From NCBI GenBank assembly GCA_035593725.1, contig DAOSZN010000007.1, positions 1 through 64,000 of the forward strand: a stretch of DNA of 64,000 bases, in the 5' to 3' direction. Positions 61,591-64,000 of this stretch are shown piece by piece. Each line of letters begins with the position of its first letter. The stretch's first letter is position 1. The translations under genes were made by a program, and so were the position numbers. This stretch comes from UBA4971 sp029551185. GTDB lineage: Bacteria; Bacillota; SHA-98; UBA4971. The notes under the pieces are model-generated. The model did no database searches, was not told where the DNA came from, and saw only the letters and a program-made list of their open reading frames with translations.

Positions 61591-62825
61591 AAGAGACGAA
61601 TGTATCCGGAAAAAGCCCCGCTTCCGGAAGTGTGCGGAGGGTTATCGGTCTTATGTCAGGCACATCCGCGGATGGAGTGGATGCTGCTGTCGTGGAGCTT
61701 TCAGGGCATAGAGAGTCCACAAGGTTAGGACGGGTCGTCTTCCGGAGAATCCCTTATACACCTGAGTTGCGTGAGAAAGTACTTGCTTTGATGATGCCGG
61801 AGACGTCCAGGGTTGATGAGATTTGCCGTATGAATTTCATCCTTGGGGAAGTTTTTGCGGATGCAGCTCTTCAGGCAATTAAGGCTGCAGGCCTTAAGAC
61901 AGAAGATATCGATCTTATCGCATCCCACGGACAGACAATATACCATATCCCAAAGGCTGAAACCTATTGCGGCATTACGACAAGATCTACGCTCCAAATC
62001 GGTGAACCTGCGGTTATCGCTGAACGTACCGGGATAACGACTGTAGCTGATTTCCGTGTACGTGATGTGGCAGCAGGAGGCCAAGGCGCCCCGCTTGTCC
62101 CTTATGCAGACTACATACTGCTTCGCGATGCGGAGAAATCCAGGGTTATCCAAAATATCGGAGGCATCGGCAATCTGACATTGCTCCCTGGAGGGTGCAG
62201 CCTGGATCAAGTAATCGCTTTCGATACCGGTCCGGGGAATATGGTCATTGACGCTGTTGTGTCTACTGTTACCGGTGGAAGGCTCACATTCGACGACGAC
62301 GGCAGAATAGCAGCTTCAGGCAATATCGTCCGGAGTTTGCTTGATTGGGCATTGTCGCATCCCTTCTTCCGGAAGGCGCCTCCGAAGACCACAGGCCGCG
62401 AGGAATTCGGCATACACTTTGCCAAAGAGATGGTAAATCAGGCACAAGCTCAGGGAATAGGGGATTCTGACCTGGTGGCTACTGTAACTGCGTTGACCGC
62501 GGAATCCATCGTTATGAGCTATAAGAGGTGGGTGATGCCTATCTGCAAGCCGGATCAAGTGGTCATCGGGGGTGGCGGTTCGTATAATGGAACTCTTCTT
62601 AACATGCTCCGCCAAAGGCTCCCCGGGGTTGATGTCATGGTCCATGAAGACCTTGGGATATCAAGCGACGCTAAGGAGGCAATTGCCTTTGCCATACTGG
62701 CAAACGATGCTATGGCCGGCTGCTTCACCAACGTGCCAAAAGCGACAGGCGCAAGGCACGGGGTTGTGCTAGGGAAGATCATTCCCGGACGCGAAAGGAG
62801 GGGTTATACTACTTTTGCATATTAA
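61584..62825 (+). CDS. anmK: Anhydro-N-acetylmuramic acid kinase
   Basis: A 413-residue sugar kinase of the ASKHA fold that converts anhydro-MurNAc to MurNAc-6-phosphate. GLMSGTSADGVDAAVVEL is the ATP loop; ASHGQTIYH, DFRVRDVAAGGQGAPLVPY and FDTGPGNMVIDA carry the substrate and catalytic Asp residues. GGGGSYNGTLL and the C-terminal SSDAKEAIAFA complete it. TTG 61584 overlaps the preceding stop. It closes the recycling operon. Confidence 0.94.
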   Translation: MLKETNVSGKSPASGSVRRVIGLMSGTSADGVDAAVVELSGHRESTRLGRVVFRRIPYTPELREKVLALMMPETSRVDEICRMNFILGEVFADAALQAIKAAGLKTEDIDLIASHGQTIYHIPKAETYCGITTRSTLQIGEPAVIAERTGITTVADFRVRDVAAGGQGAPLVPYADYILLRDAEKSRVIQNIGGIGNLTLLPGGCSLDQVIAFDTGPGNMVIDAVVSTVTGGRLTFDDDGRIAASGNIVRSLLDWALSHPFFRKAPPKTTGREEFGIHFAKEMVNQAQAQGIGDSDLVATVTALTAESIVMSYKRWVMPICKPDQVVIGGGGSYNGTLLNMLRQRLPGVDVMVHEDLGISSDAKEAIAFAILANDAMAGCFTNVPKATGARHGVVLGKIIPGRERRGYTTFAY

Positions 62826-62846
62826 CAGGTTCGCAGTTCATCTTAA

Positions 62847-63182
62847 CTAGTTAGTTTGTTCGAGAGTCTGTCGGATCATTTCTTTTACGGAAGGCAGCTC
62901 ACGGTGGACAACATTCCATACTATGGCCAAGTCCACACCCAAGTAGTCATGGATTAGCACATCTCACATTCCTGCCATCTCTCTCCAGGGAATGTGAGGA
63001 TTCTTAGTCTTGAGTTCTGAGGACACCCTTTTCGTGGCTTCACCTATTACCTCTAAGTTCCTGATCACTGCATCCTGAACAAGCCTAGATGACATAAAGA
63101 CGTCTTTTCCATCCCTTGTGTACTGCTCAATCGCCTGAATACAATCTAGTATGTGGTGAAGGTAGACGGTGTCAGTTCTCAT
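62847..63182 (-). pseudogene. HepT-like HEPN toxin gene interrupted by a stop codon
   Basis: The frame from ATG 63182 to TAG 62847 reads as a 111-codon HepT (DUF86) protein: HHILDCIQAIEQYT, VIRNLEVIGEATKRVS, PWREMAGM, then DVLIHDYLGVDLAIVWNVV. Codon 73 is TGA (62964-62966). In intact HepT this is MRDVLIHDY, so the stop replaces the Arg of the Rx4H RNase motif. The downstream part remains in frame and conserved, so the change is recent. Its start overlaps the antitoxin stop by 4 nt. A protein ending at the stop would lack the active site. Confidence 0.85.
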
Positions 63183-63469
63183 AGCTTAAGCGACTCCCGT
63201 ACGATGTTGTCCTTTATTGCTGGGTGTACCGCTCTTTCAGTCACTATGTGAACTGGCCTGTCTAATAGGGCTTCAAGCTCATCCTTTAGGCGAATGAGAT
63301 CAAACAGAGAGCGCCCGTCTTCAAATTCAACAAGAAGATCAACATCGCTGGACTCAGTGTCAGTTCCACGTGCAACTGATCCGAAAAGACTAACCTTCGT
63401 CGCACCGTGGACAGCTGCTAGTCGCATGATGCCTTTGTGATGTTGGTGTATCTTGTCTGCCAACGGCAT
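63179..63469 (-). CDS. MntA-type nucleotidyltransferase antitoxin
   Basis: A 96-residue minimal nucleotidyltransferase. GSVARGTDTESSDVDLLVEF has the GSxARG and DxD metal site. It is the MntA antitoxin type, which modifies HepT by transferring nucleotides. ATG 63469 has AGAGGTG 8 nt upstream; GTG 63478 would remove part of that site. It overlaps hepT, the usual pair order. The motif is intact, so antitoxin activity may persist although the toxin is broken. Confidence 0.88.
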   Translation of the reverse strand: MPLADKIHQHHKGIMRLAAVHGATKVSLFGSVARGTDTESSDVDLLVEFEDGRSLFDLIRLKDELEALLDRPVHIVTERAVHPAIKDNIVRESLKL

Positions 63470-63487
63470 TGGGATCACCTCTTCTTA

Positions 63488-63496
63488 AGTATACCA
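63488..63496 (-). promoter_or_regulatory. Extended -10 promoter of the mntA-hepT pair
   Basis: On the minus strand TGGTATACT (TGn-TATACT) lies about 20 bp before the antitoxin start. No clear -35 is seen. Confidence 0.4.
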
Positions 63497-63552
63497 TGAT
63501 ATGCCATAGACTGTGCCCAATATGAGCACGAATTATGATGGACAGAAGGCTA

Positions 63553-63621
63553 GAGATTCCCCACCTCCAATTCAACGAGAAAATCGACATCGCCGGACTC
63601 GGTGTCGGTTCTACGTGAGTC
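63553..63621 (-). pseudogene. Fragment of a second mntA gene
   Basis: The minus strand encodes DSRRTDTESGDVDFLVELEV, matching ARGTDTESSDVDLLVEFEDG of the intact mntA, and the DNA is nearly collinear with 63311-63377. Nothing recognisable as mntA extends beyond. It is a decayed partial copy of the same antitoxin. Confidence 0.65.
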
Positions 63622-63699
63622 CAACGAAAGAATCAGCATCCAAAAATGTAGAATTTTAAGAAGGAATATCACGTGAGCTGTAGAATGATAAGCTGTGAT

Positions 63700-63713
63700 A
63701 GCACAATTGTGCT
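63700..63713. promoter_or_regulatory. Perfect 14-bp palindrome upstream of the SorC-type regulator
   Basis: AGCACAATTGTGCT is a perfect palindrome about 105 bp before the regulator start, with a related half-site (GAACATATGTGC) just after it. It is a good candidate for an autoregulatory operator. Confidence 0.45.
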
Positions 63714-63818
63714 GAACATATGTGCAAGCAGGTGCAGTCTCAGAATGTTTTTATATTCCGGATAACCTATGTTCGACTGCTGCTGCAGGCCAATAATGTG
63801 ATTCCCAGAGGTGTACCT

Positions 63819-64000
63819 ATGGCTTTTGATAAGCGCATGCTTTATGAAATTGCCAGGCAGTATCATGAACTCGGCAAGACACAAAACGAGATTGCTGACA
63901 GTCTGAATATATCTAGAAGCCAGGTTTCAAGAGCCCTAAAGCAAGCTCAGGATGAAGGGATAGTCATAATAAACGTAATCCCTCCTGAATTTGATTTTTC
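63819..64000 (+). CDS. SorC/DeoR-type sugar-binding transcriptional regulator (5' part)
   Basis: The first 60 codons are present; the gene runs off the window. The N-terminal HTH reads YEIARQYHELGKTQNEIADS then LNISRSQVSRALKQAQDEGI, the SorC-family winged helix (the group of DeoR of B. subtilis and CggR). ATG 63819 follows AGAGGTG at 5 nt. The ligand domain lies outside. Target genes are unknown. Confidence 0.8.
   Translation, partial: MAFDKRMLYEIARQYHELGKTQNEIADSLNISRSQVSRALKQAQDEGIVIINVIPPEFDF

Overview
The window comes from an endospore-forming, probably anaerobic Firmicute (Bacillota) of Clostridia-like type. The signs are two alpha/beta-type small acid-soluble spore proteins, YabG, CwlD, a large set of DUF3794/SPOCS spore-envelope proteins, a Veg protein, rubrerythrin in place of obvious aerobic defences, a CD1871A/TlpA/polyferredoxin redox set, and heavy use of TTG and GTG starts behind purine-rich Shine-Dalgarno sites. 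Species cannot be read from the sequence.

Layout. 1-1500: tRNA-Glu (minus), two decayed gene remnants (UPF0173 hydrolase, RocB-like peptidase) and a diverged 74-bp direct repeat spaced exactly 180 bp. 1.5-8.9 kb: one plus-strand operon with a binding protein, fused two-domain permease and ATPase, then a RapZ homologue, an RpiR/MurR-type SIS regulator and a phosphohexomutase. This is a probable sugar or sugar-phosphate uptake and interconversion module. 9.3-15.2 kb: HD protein, lipoprotein subtilase with an adjacent BsuPI-type lipoprotein, L,D-transpeptidase and an orphan solute-binding protein. 15.3-19.3 kb: conserved yabE-like / rsmA / (YkuK-like) / yabG / veg block. 19.5-21.1 kb: CAP-domain protein and convergent CwlD.

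21.3-34.5 kb is the most distinctive part. Five multi-domain SPOCS (DUF3794) proteins, one probable single-domain relative and a PG-binding/LysM/GH18-like protein together carry about seventeen SPOCS modules. Two of these proteins end in LysM. A minus-strand TlpA / CXXC micro-membrane protein / polyferredoxin cassette sits inside the array. The known relatives (SipL, and LysM proteins such as SafA) join coat to cortex, so this looks like an expanded spore-envelope scaffold locus.

34.9-49.1 kb is mostly metabolic: 8-oxoguanine-deaminase-like amidohydrolase, sugar isomerase-like protein, DUF2284 protein, MrfA-type helicase, phosphopentomutase, nitroreductase, then a glycan block (GT4 glycosyltransferase, GH57 branching enzyme, nucleotidyltransferase fused to a degenerate phosphomutase). 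49.2-57 kb: rubrerythrin, deoC, split chromate transporter, two SASPs, DegV, zinc-ribbon peptide, Amidase_6 lipid-side protein, small HTH and RDD protein. 57.3-62.8 kb: a likely muropeptide-recycling operon (GHL10 hydrolase, NagZ, serine hydrolase, AnmK). 62.8-63.6 kb: an MntA/HepT toxin-antitoxin pair whose HepT is broken by a stop codon at the predicted catalytic arginine, plus a second MntA fragment. The window ends inside a SorC/DeoR-type regulator.

All calls are from reading sequence and translated motifs. No database search or folding program was run.
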